Of a stretch of DNA of 64,000 nucleotides, positions 1 through 13,400 are shown in pieces (within the stretch, counting starts at the first letter, position 1; each line of letters starts with the position of its first letter). The DNA is from Pteria penguin (Eukaryota; Mollusca; Bivalvia; Pterioida; Pteriidae): positions 38,723,096 to 38,787,095 of the forward strand of contig CM068582.1 in assembly GCA_035048485.1 (NCBI GenBank), given 5' to 3'. Made by a program: the position numbers and the translations under genes. The notes beneath the pieces are model-generated. The model ran no database searches, was not told the DNA's origin, and worked only from the letters and a program-made list of their open reading frames with translations.

Positions 1-545
1 TATGAAAAATGTTTGAAATAAATTAATAACTTTCCGCACGGTAATGGTAATTTTCTTTCTTATCAGGAATTTTTAGATCAGTTTGATGTAAGATGTAATT
101 TTGTAACCTTCATGACAACTATCACAGTATCAAAAAGAATGAAAAATAAATTTCATATTATGAATGAATACTATAAAATAAATGAACCATGTATTCCTTT
201 AAATTTAGACAGAGTTTTTTCATTCAAAGATAGGAGCAAAGGATATGTACACTTTGTTAAAAACATAACACCAATCCTTCAGGACAACCAAAATGCCAAT
301 TATAACCACAGAGTAGACAAAGATATATATAAATCCATTTTTGAATTTTAAATGTTCAAACTCAGATGGTTCCAATTTAGAATAAACCACCTTATTTTGG
401 TCCCAATGAACTATTATGCAAAATTGGAAGAACTGACACACCTTATTGCACATTTTGTAATACCAATATAGAAACAATATATCATATTTTTGGGGAATGT
501 CATTATGTCACTTATTAAAAGAATGTATGTTCCGCAGAAATCTCT
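1..545 (+). pseudogene. LINE (non-LTR retrotransposon) C-terminal remnant
   Basis: The first half kilobase reads, across several frames, like the C-terminal part of a LINE polyprotein. A stretch around 60-350 contains FLSYQEFLDQFDV and VFSFKDRSKGYVHFVKNI. It is followed after a stop by KLRWFQFRI, and then, in another frame near 425-510, by a zinc-knuckle-like CKIGRTDTPYCTFC and IYHIFGEC. This order (KxxWFQxRI, then CxFC, then a His/Cys pair) is typical of the region after the reverse transcriptase in LINEs. Stops and frameshifts show it is dead. The 5' part lies outside the window. The LINE clade was not determined. Confidence 0.6.
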
Positions 546-717
546 TTTAAAACAAGATGATGCATTCGATTTTGCCAACATGTGTCCTTTAAGGTAGTTA
601 AAAATAAAGGTAAATTAATCAAAAGCACAGTATGTTTTGAATGATATTCATTCTAAATTTTCAAAACTGTACACATGAATTATCAATGTATTCGTTTGTA
701 TTCATATACTATTCACA

Positions 718-718
<1 letters not shown>

Positions 719-816
<98 letters not shown>

Positions 817-824
817 ATTGTTAT
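719..824. repeat. (AT)n microsatellite with (GTAT)n end
   Basis: About 85 bases of pure TA dinucleotide repeat followed by a short GTAT run. The open frames across it (poly Tyr-Ile) are artefacts of the repeat. Confidence 0.95.
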
Positions 825-1367
825 GAGTGTTATATGTATTTATTTATATCTGTTTCTTTAAATCTCTCCTCTTCTTCCTCCTGTCTCCATTCTGTCTTCC
901 TTTTTCCTCCTCCTCCTTCTTTCTATACAAAAATGTTTTGTTTGTCTTATAATGTATCATTGTACTTGACAATCAAAATAAATAATAAAAAAAGAGTAAA
1001 TTTACCTCGGAGTAGTGCGAACGCAGTAAGAGTAATTACACAGAATTCACTGATGGACAATGCGCTGAAAAGTTTACTGGATATGACTGATACTGATTTG
1101 TAAATAAACACCTTTTCTCGGATAATATCATTTTCAAATAAGCATTTCTGTAATTTCTTTTCGTGATGTGTATTAATCAAGATGTGTATTGGGCCATAGT
1201 GTAAGTAGCCAGTGCTATTTATTATTTAAACATCCATTCAAGGTTAACACGGCAACGTGCCCTTTTTCTATGATAAACAGACCGCTCAAAACGTAAGACA
1301 TCAACTAGCTTCTACGAATAACATATCACTCGTCAGTGATGATCACCATGGAATAGAAGTATAAATA

Positions 1368-1445
1368 TTTGAAGAGCACTGCTTCGGGTGTGTCCGTGAA
1401 ATAATCATGGAGTGATGCAAAACAATAGATAATCATGTAATCAAT
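1368..1445 (+). repeat. Degenerate SINE fragment
   Basis: The block CACTGCTTCGGGTGTGTCCG, followed by GTGAAATAATCATGG and a tail of AATCA units, matches the core and 3' end of the SINE copies at 30083 and 38511, with an internal deletion. The tRNA-like head is missing. Confidence 0.5.
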
Positions 1446-2018
1446 CTGGAGTGGAAAAGTGGTGAGCAAGCTTGGACTGTTATATGGAAATTTATCTGAA
1501 GTTTCTATTCACAATGAGGGGCCCTACTTAATCTACAGAACAAATTAAGGCAAGGTAAATATTCTAAAATTTACGTTGCAATCGTTTTTCCCAATAATAT
1601 AGTTTCCATACTATCAGATCACACTCAAAATGAATCTATCCAATGAACACTGAAAAATCAAAGAAATTCCCTGAAAATGACAAAAGCTGGGAAGAATTTA
1701 AAAAAAAAAAACGTTAAGAGATAAAAACAATGGCACTTCTGAAAATAACCTTTTGATCATTCTGATACAATTGGATTGACGATCTTCGTAGCTGGTCTTT
1801 AGAATAAAGCTTGTCCAAGACGGTATACGATGGGGATAATGGCCTTGTGTCCTGGGTTCATTCTTCTGAAATTATCAGTTGGTTTACTTCTTCGTTTAGG
1901 GCATAATGATTTTTGACATTATAGCATGGAACATACTGGTTTAGTTATATACTTTCGCGTATGTATTTAGGAGGATTCATAGATGCACAAACATTAGAAG
2001 GATGAAAATCAAAAGGAG

Positions 2019-3775
2019 TTGATAACATTGGATCGCACACTAATTCTAAAGCAAATAATCGATTGCTTTGAACGGTATCGAAATAAAATGGTTCGAATGT
2101 TTACCTTTGATATCATTTGCCAAAACCTTAACATAAAATCCTACAAAAATATTCAGAGTGTTGTTGTATTGGAGTTTTTTTGTTTTAATAACGTTTCTAC
2201 TTTTGATTTTTCGACACTATATACCTCTCTACCTCATGACTTAATCAAAACCAAACTGTCGTCTCTTATAAGCTGGTGTCTCAACAGAGAGTCATTATAC
2301 CTCTGTACTTCAGTTACATCTGGATTTTTCTCTAACAAACTATATGATAATTATAAATACTAGACTTGTACTGAGTTGTGTAATGCCATCACATTTTTGA
2401 TGGATAATATTTATGTACAATTTAATGGCAAGACTTCTCAATAGATTGTTTGGATTCCTATAGGCACTAGCTGCGTTCCTCTTATAGCAGATTTATTTTT
2501 ATACTGTTATGAGAAAGACTTTATGCATTCTATTCAAACCTCTAAACGTTTCGACCTTATTGATAAGTTCAATAACACCTCTAAATATCTCGATATTTTA
2601 GTTATCGATAACCCTGCGTTTGAAAACTATGATACTGACATTTATCCATCTGAATTTCAATTTAACAAAGCCAATACTTCCGACCATGAAACACTTTTTT
2701 TGGAATTAAATATTAAAATTGTTAACAACAATATTCATACCAACATATATTATAAATATGACGACTTTGGATTTCCTATTGTAAATTTCCCTTATCTAGA
2801 TGGTGATGTCCTCACAATCCCATTATATGGCATATATGTTTGTCAATTGGTTCGGTTTGCTAGAGCCTGCACTGATGTTTTGTATTTTCATGCAAAAAAT
2901 CTCAGATTACATTTTACTCAGGGTTATAGATATCATAAACTTCGAAAAACTTTTAGTAAATTTTACAGATCTTATTCAGACATTTATTTAAACTTTGAAA
3001 TGGGACTTTTCAACAGTACGTATCCAGCGGTATATCCCATCCCAATTTCTATAGTGATCTAGTGTACAGACTAAGAAGGGTAAAAGATTCCGATAATTTT
3101 ATATCAGCAGGTTCTAAAATTATTAAACGCCTTCGACAACGACAGTAATATCCCGAGGTCATCGCTAAGACCATAGTTCTTGTATTGTGTCTCTCTACAA
3201 CCCAATGCAGACTTTTGCTTGAGTATTGCACGTTGACTAACAGGGCGGTAGAGACTCTATGACGGGCCTTGTCCAAACCTTTTCAGAGGAGACAAGGTCC
3301 TGATCCTCGTCCCCACGACTGTTAGTCGGGACTCCTATTGATCAAGGATCTGCGCTAAGCTACAAACGGGCAGAGCACGGTTTATTTATGTTGATGTCGC
3401 CTTACATATTTTTGATAGCAACATCTTATTCTACAAACTTTTCATGTGTAATTAAATTTTTATGACCTCTCTTCTTGAGTAACCTGTTGATCCTTGTTCT
3501 CTGTATGGAGGATTATTTATAAAGTTTTAAATGTGTGTCTTTTGATTGTGTTGCTTTTGCGGTGAGTGGGAAGGTGGGCGCCCGTAAACCAGTTTACCAT
3601 ACCAATTAAATGATGTCAATTGACTGTCCTAAGTCGGTATCGTAACCGCAGCACAATCAAATATTTTTGTAATGTCGTTTTTCAGTGTACATTCTACTTT
3701 TGTCATTTTTTGTGTGCATGTCCTTGGTGAGTTTTATCATACAAGCTTTGTCAGATGTCTTCAGTAATCTTTTTT
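2019..3775 (+). pseudogene. Penelope-like element, family A copy, RT C-terminal half plus 3' tail
   Basis: The reverse transcriptase palm is recognisable: FDFSTLYTSLPHDLIKTKL near 2200-2260, WIPIGTSCVPLIADLFLYCYE near 2450-2515, and a frame from 2523 to 3062 containing YYKYDDFGFPIVNFPYLDG, YGIYVCQLVRFARAC and GYRYHKLRKTFSKFYR. These are the conserved blocks of mollusc Penelope-like RTs. The catalytic YIDD/YLDD box is replaced by YLDIL, and stops lie at about 2362 and 2443, so it is inactive. The 3' tail (3060-3775) contains the block GGGAAGGTGGGCGCCCGTAA and recurs many times in the window, mostly inverted. Confidence 0.75.
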
Positions 3776-3787
3776 ATACAGTTATTT

Positions 3788-3915
3788 CCGATATGAGCAG
3801 GTATCTGACGTCAATCCATTGCGATGTCAACCACTTCTATTAAAAATGGTGTAAAAAATAATATAGAAATTCTATGACGTCACAATGGTTTGACGTAAGA
3901 TACTCGCTCATATGG
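3788..3915. mobile_element. Palindromic MITE-like element
   Basis: Two inverted arms of about 40 bases (ATATGAGCAGGTATCTGACG on the left, and the near reverse complement ending GATACTCGCTCATAT on the right) enclose about 45 bases. No coding capacity. The arms match at most positions. A non-autonomous DNA transposon is the simplest reading. I could not define target-site duplications with certainty. Confidence 0.55.
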
Positions 3916-4471
3916 GTATTAGCTGTATAATGAGAAGACTTAATACGTGTTTAAGGATTCGTACATGAATCGTATCTTCAACATTGTTAATAAAATTTTT
4001 CACTTTGATATAACAAATATAACAATTTTATTCTAATCGAGTTTTAGTCAATTATAAAAAAAATCCTAATTATAATTCATTGCAATATCAATAACAGTCC
4101 TTTTTTCTGTTTTTATTTATGAAAAAGGATTAAGAATAGGGCAAATTGATTTTTAATAAATAGGTTATACCCTGGGATACAAAATAGAAAAAAAAGTTTA
4201 TAGATATTAACAAATAGATAAAATATTGAGTAAGAATAGAACAGAGTAAAATGTTGAGGACAAATGCATAAGGACTTTATAAAAACATTTGATAGACTCC
4301 CAGTCACGGTGCCTACTAATGCCGTTAAACGGCTTGCTATAAAATGGGTAATCAATCGGAAATGAAAATGGTACATATTTATCAATATGATGGTATTGTT
4401 CATAAAATGTCCTTCACCATGCATCAACTACACTGTATTTACATTTACGTGTGATATTAAAGATCCGTGTT

Positions 4472-7400
4472 TCATATGTCTTGCAACCGTGGTATTCCTT
4501 CATATCGGTCTTGGTTTTCGTTCGACTTTTCTCGATCGACCTTCGCTCTCTTTCTGAAATCATATTTACAAAAATAAGATATGAAATTCGTTTACTAAAG
4601 CATTTACAGTCCTTCAATTTATTGTACACATATCCGATTAATCTGTTAATTATTAAGATACGACTGACATTGTAGATACAGAAAACTAAACTCACTTCTT
4701 CCAAAATATGAATCCTCCTGCAGATGAAGCCATAGAAATTATACCGATCACACTCCCAGCATAGACTCCTGGGCTTGTGCTGCTTTTTGTACTAGCTACC
4801 TTAGGCGATGACTGCAGTAACATACTTTGTTTTGATGGACGAGTATGATCATGTGTCTTGGTATTTGGACTTTTGTTTGGAAGCATTTTCTTTGTTATCA
4901 TAGAATTCTGCCTTTGTCTGACAGTGGATGTAATTTTCTGTATGTTTCCAGGATTACCATCAAATGTAAGTGGTTGATCTATAGTTTGACGGGTAGCATT
5001 AAACACTGCGGAAGAAATAGCAATTGATAATCTATCTGTAGTTTGACGTGTTATAGTAGTATTAACCACTGCGGAGGATATAGCAATGGATGTTGTAGCT
5101 GAAAATGTAAAATAAAACATTATTATTTATTATTTCCTTACTACATAATTTCAGGAACTATGAAAATTGATTATTAAAAGTATATCTTCTTATTCGATGC
5201 AATAATGCTAATACTCGTCCGTAGCTAAATAAACAAAAATCGAGGGCGCTCTCCGGTTTACTATGAAGTTGGAGATTATTATTTTTTACAGAAAGGGTTA
5301 AAAATTCAAAATAAATTTATCTAAATATTGCCAGAATGTTAAATGATACTAAGAAAAATGCAGTGCGACTTTTTTCATCATCATCTTTTATTTTCAATTT
5401 CCAATTAAAGATGTACTTATTTATGATTTTTTCTTGTTGGGACCAACTGTTTGAGACATTAAAATAATAATAATAATAAAAAGAAATTTGAATTTGTAGC
5501 TGTACAGTGCCAAATTCAAGTCAATTCATCCACTCTCTAAATGAACTTCATTTGATAAGTGTCAAATGTATGTATATAAAAGTTCTAAATCTATATAATT
5601 TAATTTTCAATGCAACCGCAGTATAAAGTCTAATTACCTGCAATATCAGAGTTGTTTCTCTGTATGTCAATAGAAGTAAAAACAAGTCACTTGACAAACT
5701 GGGCACGGCGATCGTGCGTTATCAATACGCCAGTTTCAAAATGTTAGTTTTTTTTTTCAATAAATATTACAAATTTCATCAAAAGTTTTCTTTCTTTTTA
5801 ACAAAGAATAAGATTATTAGGAATGACATTAGTAATTTGTTTTTGCAATGGAGGCATAGTATTAAAACCCATTCACAAATTTCTATATAATCCACTATTA
5901 ATGTCATATGGTACACCGAGCAAAAACAGGTATACATGTTCTGATATTTATAGATATGTCTATATTTCATGACTTTCATTTGCAAGTGGACTTTTACGGT
6001 TTTTATTACGTTTATATGACTGTGACAGCGGTTTTGGGACTGTCTTTCTATAGTGCGACCTGTCTTGAAAGTATTTTTAAGTTTTCATATTGCTCATATA
6101 ACCTTTACATTAGAAAAATTTCAATTCGTCACGTTTATCATATAGTGAAGTAAAAAATCTCATTAATATTTATTAGAAGATCGAAGTATAAAGCGCAAGT
6201 ACTGGATTCTGTTGTAGCTATAAGTTCTAATTATATATAGACAACATGTTATCAATATATCTGAATGTTAAATTATTAGTCTTTGCCGAGTGTTTTTATG
6301 TTGACACAGAAGATTCTCTATAAATTCAGCTTAGTACGAAAAAAAGAAACAAATCGGGTTATAAAGGTGCACAGTTAGTGTCCATAGGAATGCCGATGGT
6401 TTGTAGGAATTCTTGGTCACCAAAGAGAAGAAATAATTAGCCTTCAAGTTCAACTTCACATACAATTGTATAGATGACTTGTTTCAATTAATTCTTGCAT
6501 TTATGGATTATCTCAACGTTATTTATCAAAGGGAATTGGAGAGAGTAACAATTCTAATTTGTATCTGGATTTCATGCTACATTGGTAGTCTCCTGAACAC
6601 CTATCCTACGGCAAATATCAAGAGTTAATGTCAGTATCATAAACTTTATGATTACAATTAGCAGTATACCATCATCCTATGTCTATGGCGTATTCATATC
6701 TCAGTAGATACAAAATGCCGAAGGCGAGTTCTCAGGAAACCTACTCTCACTTCATATTGGGGGTTTAATCTTCTAAGTAGATGTCCTGTAGTTGGGTTTC
6801 TGTTTGTTTATCTGTTTGTTTGCAATTTGTTTTCACGAGTTTTGTAAAACAGAAGTGGATAATTTATCTTATAATAAATATCGAAACATATATATTTAGT
6901 GTACCATATGGCATTTCGAAAGCGAAAAAATTCACTAAAATCAAATCACTAAATAAACAAACAGAAAAAAAAAAATTATAAATTTCGGAAATGCGTTAAG
7001 ATTCTATCTCAAATTAGAACCACAAAAATACTTCACACAGAACACGCTTCATCGTTCAGTTTTTCAATTCCAGCAGAATCTTTTCGGAAAGAACGGTACG
7101 GAGTTGGATCTACTATTCAACAACCCAGACGATAAAATACGACAATTGTAGGGGATATTTATGATTTAATTTCTAGTACTGCAGAATACGAAAGTTACTG
7201 GTATCGAGTGACTATGGCATTGACAATAATGTACCACAGCGGACATTCACAGACCCTGAATTTCAGAGGTGAGACCAGGTGTCTGAAGTAAGTGTCTCCC
7301 GAATGGCTAGACACACCTGCCATGAATGCCCTTACATACAGAAGAAACAAATGCAACTCATATATACAAATGTATATGTAAAAGGATGTGCTGAAAGGTT

Positions 7401-9809
7401 TATTGCTATATAATATCAGGAAAAAAGTATGACTATAACACAATATACCACAGTAGACATTCACGTATCCCTGAATTTCAGAAGTGAGACCAGGTACGCG
7501 TGAGGAATGAGCGTCTCCTGTTTGACTAGCCACGCCGGTCGTAATTACCCTTACATACAGACGAAACAAATATAATTCAGCTTTGTATATATACATGTAT
7601 GCGAACACACACTGTATAGAAAGTGCCGCTGTCACAACAGCAGTATGTATAATAACACTAAGTAAAACCCTCCGCGGGGAACTTTTCTTCGAGATCCACA
7701 CTGCTAAGGGAATAAGTGTGACATTAATGAAAAATACGAAGGTAACTGGTGTTAAGTGACTACTAAGTGTGATTAATTTATAAACAATTATTCCACAGAA
7801 CAAATCTTTCATGTCCATGTTAAAATTATACAACTTATATTACCAACCCATCTTTTTATCAAAATAAATGTTGAAAATTCATGTATATCGTTTTCAAATA
7901 GAAATCAAGACACTATGTTGTCGTTGTATTCATTAAATGTAGTCTAAATAAATATTTAATGCATAATAATCATTTTATCATATACTTTCAACAAAATATG
8001 GATACAATTAAGCAAACAATGACTGTGCCGAAAATATAAAAATAAAATCTGAATGCTTTAATTCCTGAGTGGAACCAAATATATAAATACTTTCTTTTCA
8101 GAAATTTTAGAATTATTAATTTTTTTTCTATCCATGTAGCTTGTTTGAAGAAATATCTCATTTCTGGTTGAAGCATCAATCGAATCATGAATACTTCATT
8201 CCTAACATAGTGATCAAACTTTGAAAGAAGTTTTCGGGTGGACGTGGCAAGAAGAAGATAGACGGACAAACAACAAGCGATTGCGAAAAGCGTTTAAAGA
8301 CCTTATATATATATATTGTTTTGTGTGTGTAGTAAGGCTCGTTAACCTCTTAAGAACATCATTTCAATAATGCATGTCATTGCAGTTGACAGTCCTTATT
8401 TTGGAAAGTGGTATTACAATGTCAGTGTGAATATGTTGATTCTGTTTAGGGAAATGTATGTATGTCTAGATATATTTTTGCATTCTCTTTTACCTTTACA
8501 ATTGTACAACTGTACAATTCGAGTAATATTCTTAATAATGTAACACAAAATAGAAAACGTCTTAGGTCAAAAGGTCGTATTACCATCAGCTTTCGCTGAC
8601 CATTTACCGTTACTGATGCTGATAACCGCAACTATATGGAAAACAAAATATTTTGTAGATTTCATTGAAACAAATACATAATTATTTGAATGACCCTGTT
8701 GGATGCATGCCCAACACAACACACCCGAGTTTGTTAAAAATGGAGTAATTGCTGGAATCAATTAGTTTAAGGCAATATACTAGAGATCGAATCGCTTGAA
8801 ACTTCTTAGTATCTTCGATTGATGTAAATGTATCGAAATTTCATAATTACCAAATTTACTCGCAATCAAATCTCTTATTGAATGATGTAAAAGCAAGTGT
8901 CACTTAGCATGCGCCTGGGTACATTACAGGTTTGGGTTTTGATGTAACAGCATTGTAGAATTTCTGTTAAAATTATAATTCAACAAAGCACCAAAATACC
9001 AAATGTAAGAGAGATGACAATTGGTTAATGATTTAGATTTTAATCGCAGATGTTTATAGTTCAAATGAACATGAACAACTGGTCAGTTGACAGACGACAC
9101 AAAACAGCATTGAAGTCCTGCATCAAAACAAACTTAATGTGATTAGATTTTCCCAAACAAGTATCCTGCACATTACAGAGGAGGATTCCTTTATCTTCCC
9201 AGCAAGCAGAGGCTGCTAAGAAACCTAAATGACTTTAATCAATGATTGGGATTTTTTTGTATTTGAATCTATTGTATTGTTTAAAGTTAAATTCGCATAC
9301 CTACGAAAATTTTACCACAACGCTTAAGACAAACCAAAAAATTCTATTCAACTCAATTTCAGTCTACCTTAATTGTTTGAATCTTGTACAATTAAATAAT
9401 AATTATTTTTGAAATATTTACATATTTGTAATATGTATAACTCCGTAACAGATGTTTAAGATGTTAGGGTGTGAAATACTAATTACAATGTAAACTATTT
9501 ACTAAACATTCATTGTTTGTTTTAAAAGTTCTGTAAATCGTAATACTTACTTGGACACATACATGTTCTAATTTGACTGCGGGCTGCATAAGCATTCGGA
9601 CATAAAGACAAACACATTATCTCATTTTGTTGGAAAGCGTAACAACAAAATGTTCTACTCCTTTTTTGAGATCCGCACTGTCCAGTACACTGTCCCCATG
9701 GCGACCACTCATCAAATGAGAAACAATTAGGCTCTGGCACACAAACAAACAATCCTTCTTTAAAAAGAAGAAAATAAATAAAAACAGCTGAATACAATTT
9801 GTAAAGCAT
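4472..9809 (-). CDS. TSP1-domain type I membrane protein (gene 1 of the tandem family)
   Basis: Inferred three-exon gene: exon 1 9809-9551, exon 2 5098-4696, exon 3 4553-4472. The joined frame is 744 bases, a 247-residue protein. Exon 1 encodes a hydrophobic leader (residues 1-20) and one TSP1 domain with W35, W38, C41 in the pattern WSPWGQCTGQCG, then a CC pair and a C-x-C end. Exon 2 encodes a Ser/Thr-rich stalk with an internal repeat (SIAISSAV twice) and a membrane helix at about residues 196-218 ending FIFWKK. Exon 3 adds a charged tail beginning KRAKVDREKS and ends in TGA. Exon 1 ends phase 1 at GTAAGT. Exon 2 starts after TTTTCAG and ends phase 2 at GTGAGT. Exon 3 starts after ATTTCAG. 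The last intron is only 142 bases. The large first intron holds Penelope-like debris and may hide further stalk exons. Expected at the cell surface. The ligand is unknown. Confidence 0.6.
6365..6650. pseudogene. Rearranged Penelope-like RT fragments in intron 1 of gene 1
   Basis: Bases 6372-6425 on the minus strand match the GIPMGTN-type block of the RT at 21.9 kb. Immediately after, on the plus strand from about 6447, the frame reads FNFTYNCIDDLF and DYLNVIYQRELE, matching FTYRYIDDLL and DYLSIIYPSELE of the same RT. The two pieces lie in opposite orientation, so the copy has been broken and inverted. Confidence 0.55.
7195..7580 (-). repeat. Two copies of the Penelope-associated terminal repeat
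   Basis: Two direct copies (about 7198-7345 and 7435-7575) of a repeat whose conserved core on the minus strand contains GAGACGCTCATTCCTCACGC and CTGGTCTCACTTCTGAAATT, with the start AAGGGYATT. Similar cores occur at 21170, 26170, 29830, 37960, 50130 and 56400. At 50 kb and 21 kb the core directly follows a Penelope-like RT frame, so it is treated as the 3' or terminal-repeat part of these elements. The 212-residue frame across it is not a gene. Confidence 0.55.
7840..9520. other. Rest of gene 1 intron 1, nothing recognised
   Basis: AT-rich sequence with only short open frames of unbiased composition. I see no RNA gene, repeat family or exon with a matching phase here, but a short Ser/Thr exon could be missed by eye. 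Confidence 0.4.
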
Positions 9810-10844
9810 ATCCAGGTGTATATGAGAAAAGAAATTTTCCTATTTCTAATTCTCTCTGAAGAATTAATTTGCCTTGCCATATAAATATCCGTATAATAAG
9901 TGTCGTACCAATCAATACCATGGGCAAATCCATGTAAGTCATGTTATCGATATAAGATAGGTATTTTATTCAATGACATGAGCGTTTATGTGTCTGATGA
10001 CCGTAAATCCACATTGATATGTAAATATCAGAATGGTCTACTCAAACCATTTTTATAAGAAATGGTGACATAGTCTTATGTAGACGTTTAAAAGCAATGC
10101 ATTTTAAGACGTAAGCGTAATCATGGAGATCCGTCTTATAACAAAACAAGAATTCATTATATCAGTAGTAAACTTTACTCTAATACTCGGACATTATAAA
10201 TATGCCATACTAGGAAGCTGTATATAGAAAGATACACCTGTATCAATCCTGTTACTCCAGAGCACAGAATAACCTTTGTAATTATAGAGGCTGCAAACAT
10301 TTGTTCAAAACAGTTGGTTTGGAGTAGTGGAGGATAATACTACTAATTTGCAAAGGTTGTAATCTAAAACAAAAAGCCAATAAAGGTTGGACACCTTAAA
10401 CATTTGCAATGTTCTCAATCATGAAAATGTATAGTCTTACATTCCTCCATATTTTCTTAAAACATAAATCAACACAATTTATTTCCTACAGCTATACCCA
10501 TGCCATTGTTTCCAAATTTGCAATTACAAACAATATTTGCATTGCCGAGATATGAATTATTTTACTCAAATCACCACCACCACAAGTGTATGCTCTTCAT
10601 AAAAATACAGCTATAGTTATTTTGGGCATGATATTATTGGAAATATCATGTACCTCACCGCCAAATTATTTAAATTTAGAGAAACCAAATTTATTAATTT
10701 GCGTAACAGTTTCAAAATTGAAAGAAAACCTATAGAGGATTATGCCAAAAGATAAGCTAGGTATGAAGACGTGAAATTGAAATGGATTTAAGATGTAAGT
10801 TTTTTGATACAATCACGTATAAGTAAACTAAAAGGGAACATGAC

Positions 10845-11230
10845 GACCGGTCATCTTTTTGCATTCAATAACCCAGATGACATTGTTAGATAGAAAGGAG
10901 GAAATAAATGGTACAGATCCAGCCGTATGGCAAAAGTCACCACGGTGATATACAGTATTTAATGTAATGATATGAAAAAAACCCATAAGGATATCACGAA
11001 AATATTCGCTTATAGTGCAGTTATGATACCGACTTAAGATAGTCTTTTGATATGACAATAGTCATTCAGTCGGTGTGGTTAACCGGTTTACGGGCCCACC
11101 TTTCCACATACCGCAACAGCAGAATAATCAAAGGACACACATTTAAAAATATAAATGTTCCTCCATGTAGAGATCAAGTTTCGACAAGTGTCTCAAGTTG
11201 AGAGGTCATAAAAAATATAAACATGTATGG
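10845..11230 (-). repeat. Penelope-like family A fragment
   Basis: On the plus strand the segment reads GGTTAACCGGTTTACGGGCC, then TTCCACATACCGCAACAGCA and CTCCATGTAGAG, the reverse complement of the family A tail at 3.5 kb. Upstream, the GTGGCAAAAGTCACC-like block is shared with 12.84 kb and 38.22 kb. Non-coding remnant. Confidence 0.55.
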
Positions 11231-11359
11231 TAATACTGACAGAAAAAGCCTCATGTAATATTGTATTTGAGTGCCAAACTTACTGTTACAATTGAATTAC
11301 AGATGAAGTTCGAATACATACTGAAACTAGTTATGCTCCTGTACTCACTTAGCACTTTT

Positions 11360-11600
11360 CATAGATGGAATCCTTGAGAACCGGAAATCGTTACTGAGTG
11401 CCTTAATTTATGTACTGAAGATTGTGAGTTCCAGTTACCTTACTTATACTAGATTATTAAACTTCGTAAAAATCAGAGACACACTGCCGGAACCAGTAAA
11501 CCTCTATTAGCTATTCTTACCAAAATACTATCTGCATTTAAGGAAAAACTTCAGGAGTATCCAGATACTATCTGCACGGTGAGTGGTGTTACCCAGGTCT
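11360..11600 (+). pseudogene. Penelope-like RT fragment
   Basis: A short frame reads YLIY, stop, IIKLRKNQRHTAGTSKPLLA, then ILTKILSAFKEKLQEY, matching the block LPYLYCIPKMHKTPYKQRFI, AGSSK and LLTKILSEI of the RT at 22.4 kb. It is heavily mutated. Confidence 0.5.
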
Positions 11601-12244
11601 AGATACTGAAATACTATGAATTCTTTGTAGAAAACTCAAACTCTGAATAGGAAATAAAGAGCATGCTTGTGTTTTCAAATTTCAGACATGTAATCGGTGA
11701 TTTACAGGTCGTAAATATCAGTTTTTGGTCGACGCGTTTTCACTCGCAATACCAACCCTAATATTAATTTAGTGTTTCATATAGCCAGTTAGACAACATA
11801 TATGTCTTGTCAATGACTCTCCTAGTACATAAACACTGAAAACTCATCTAATGATACCCTTTTTAATTAACTGTCCACAAGCACCGGTATCGAGCTTGTG
11901 GTAATAAGGAATATGAGAAGATACATGCGCGCACCATATGTCGACAACGCTTGTCACTTCAGTGATGCTCTAGCCCACAACTTTACAAGTACTGGAATCG
12001 AGTCCCGTTTTTGTCCTCTTTTTCAGATGACACCAAACACGAGTTTCCGTACTACATCAGATGTCACCCAATAACGATCCTTCACCGTTTCGAATCGGTC
12101 AGTAAAATGGTCTGTCGATGTAACAACAATTAGATAAATATAAGGTTTATGAGTGCATTAATTTAGTACATCATATGTGCATTTCGACAAAGGACGTCTT
12201 TTTATTTGTACTTTGGCTGAAACCTTTGGAAATATCAAAGAGAA

Positions 12245-12545
12245 AACTGAAGACATCTGACAACGCTGTGTGACAAAAATCACCAAGGACATGCACACTA
12301 AACATGATAATGGTAGAATATACACGGAAAACCGACATTACAAAAATATCCGATTGTGATACGGTTACGATACCGACTTAGGACGGTCAATTGAACTAAC
12401 AAATGTCACTCAATTGGTGTGGTTAACCGGTTTACGGGCGCCAACCTTCCCACTCACCGCAAAAGCAGCACAATCAAAGGACACACATTTAAAAATTTGT
12501 AAATAATCCTCCATATAGAGAACAAGGATAATGATATCATTTTAC
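12245..12545 (-). repeat. Penelope-like family A tail copy
   Basis: The plus strand carries the blocks GAAAACTGAAGACATCTGAC, TTACGATACCGACTTAGGAC, GGTTAACCGGTTTACGGGCG and CAATCAAAGGACACACATTT in the family order, so the copy is in minus orientation. It is one of the cleaner tails in the window. Confidence 0.65.
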
Positions 12546-12547
12546 CA

Positions 12548-12595
12548 ACCAAAACGTTAGTCCCGCAGTAACGTCGAAAGGGTCTATTCCGCAGT
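12548..12595. mobile_element. Solo end of a MITE-like element
   Basis: The segment ACCAAAACGTTAGTCCCGCA followed by GTAACGTCGAAAGGGTCTAT is the same end sequence that forms both inverted arms of the element at 45.02 kb. Only one arm is present here, directly abutting the Penelope tail. Confidence 0.45.
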
Positions 12596-12734
12596 AAGTG
12601 GAAATGGAAAATTCTTTACTTGATTACATTTTCAAACTGAAATTGACAGAACATAGTATTTTTTGCAAAGAGTTGGTATGTATATAAACTACCTAATTCA
12701 AGTTTTTCAGATTTAAACCATAGTTAGTAAGAAA

Positions 12735-13400
12735 AAATGAATTCTTATTCTAGTTGTGATGTATCTGTATCTATGTTGGTGATTTTAATACAGAAATCGG
12801 CGATGTCATTGATAGTTAATACAATGCAAGCATACACATATGTTATCGTATATGTACAAGAAAAAAGAGGAGTTGCCGGCTCAGTTATGTGGCAGAAGTC
12901 ACCATGGAGCCATACAATACATGAATATAAATAATATAATAGAACGTTTAACACATTACAAAAATATTTGATTGTAGTGCAATTACGATACCGACTTAGG
13001 ACGGTCATTTAATTTGACAAAAGCCAAACAAATGGTGTGGTTAACCGGTTTACGGGCCCACCTTCCCACTCACCGTAACAGCAGAACAATCAAAAGACGT
13101 ACATTTAAAAATTTATAAATAATCCTCCATGTAAAGAACAAGGGTCAACAGGTATCGCATATTGAGAGGTCATAAAAATATAAACACGTAAGGTATTGTA
13201 AAACACATAATGGTATAAAAATATATGAGACATCAACATGATAAACCGTGCTCTGCCAGTCTGAAAGCGAGCTAAGACCCTAGATCAGTAGGAGTCCCGA
13301 GTAACAGTCAGAGGGGACGAGGTTCAGGACCATATCTCCTCTGAAAGTGGTTTGGACAAGGCCCGTCATATAGTCCCCACCGCAATTAATATTATTATCA
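12735..13400 (-). repeat. Penelope-like family A tail copy
   Basis: Contains the same block order as the copy at 12.25 kb, then continues with AACCGTGCTCTGCCAGTCTG and GTTTGGACAAGGCCCGTCAT, which match the reverse complement of 3231-3400. The short frames on both strands here are accidental. Confidence 0.6.

Noticed and set aside
675..1103. A 142-codon plus frame with poly Tyr-Ile
   Set aside because: Runs through the (AT)n tract. The flanking parts have no recognisable domain.
947..1180. Possible exon with acceptor and donor on the minus strand near 1010-1095, considered as a further exon of gene 1
   Set aside because: The frame does not match the family phases, and a better tail exon with a stop lies at 4553-4472.
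7195..7833. A 212-codon minus frame with hydrophobic stretches, possible membrane protein
   Set aside because: Covers two direct copies of the Penelope-associated terminal repeat and recurs as a similar chance frame at 37792-38166.
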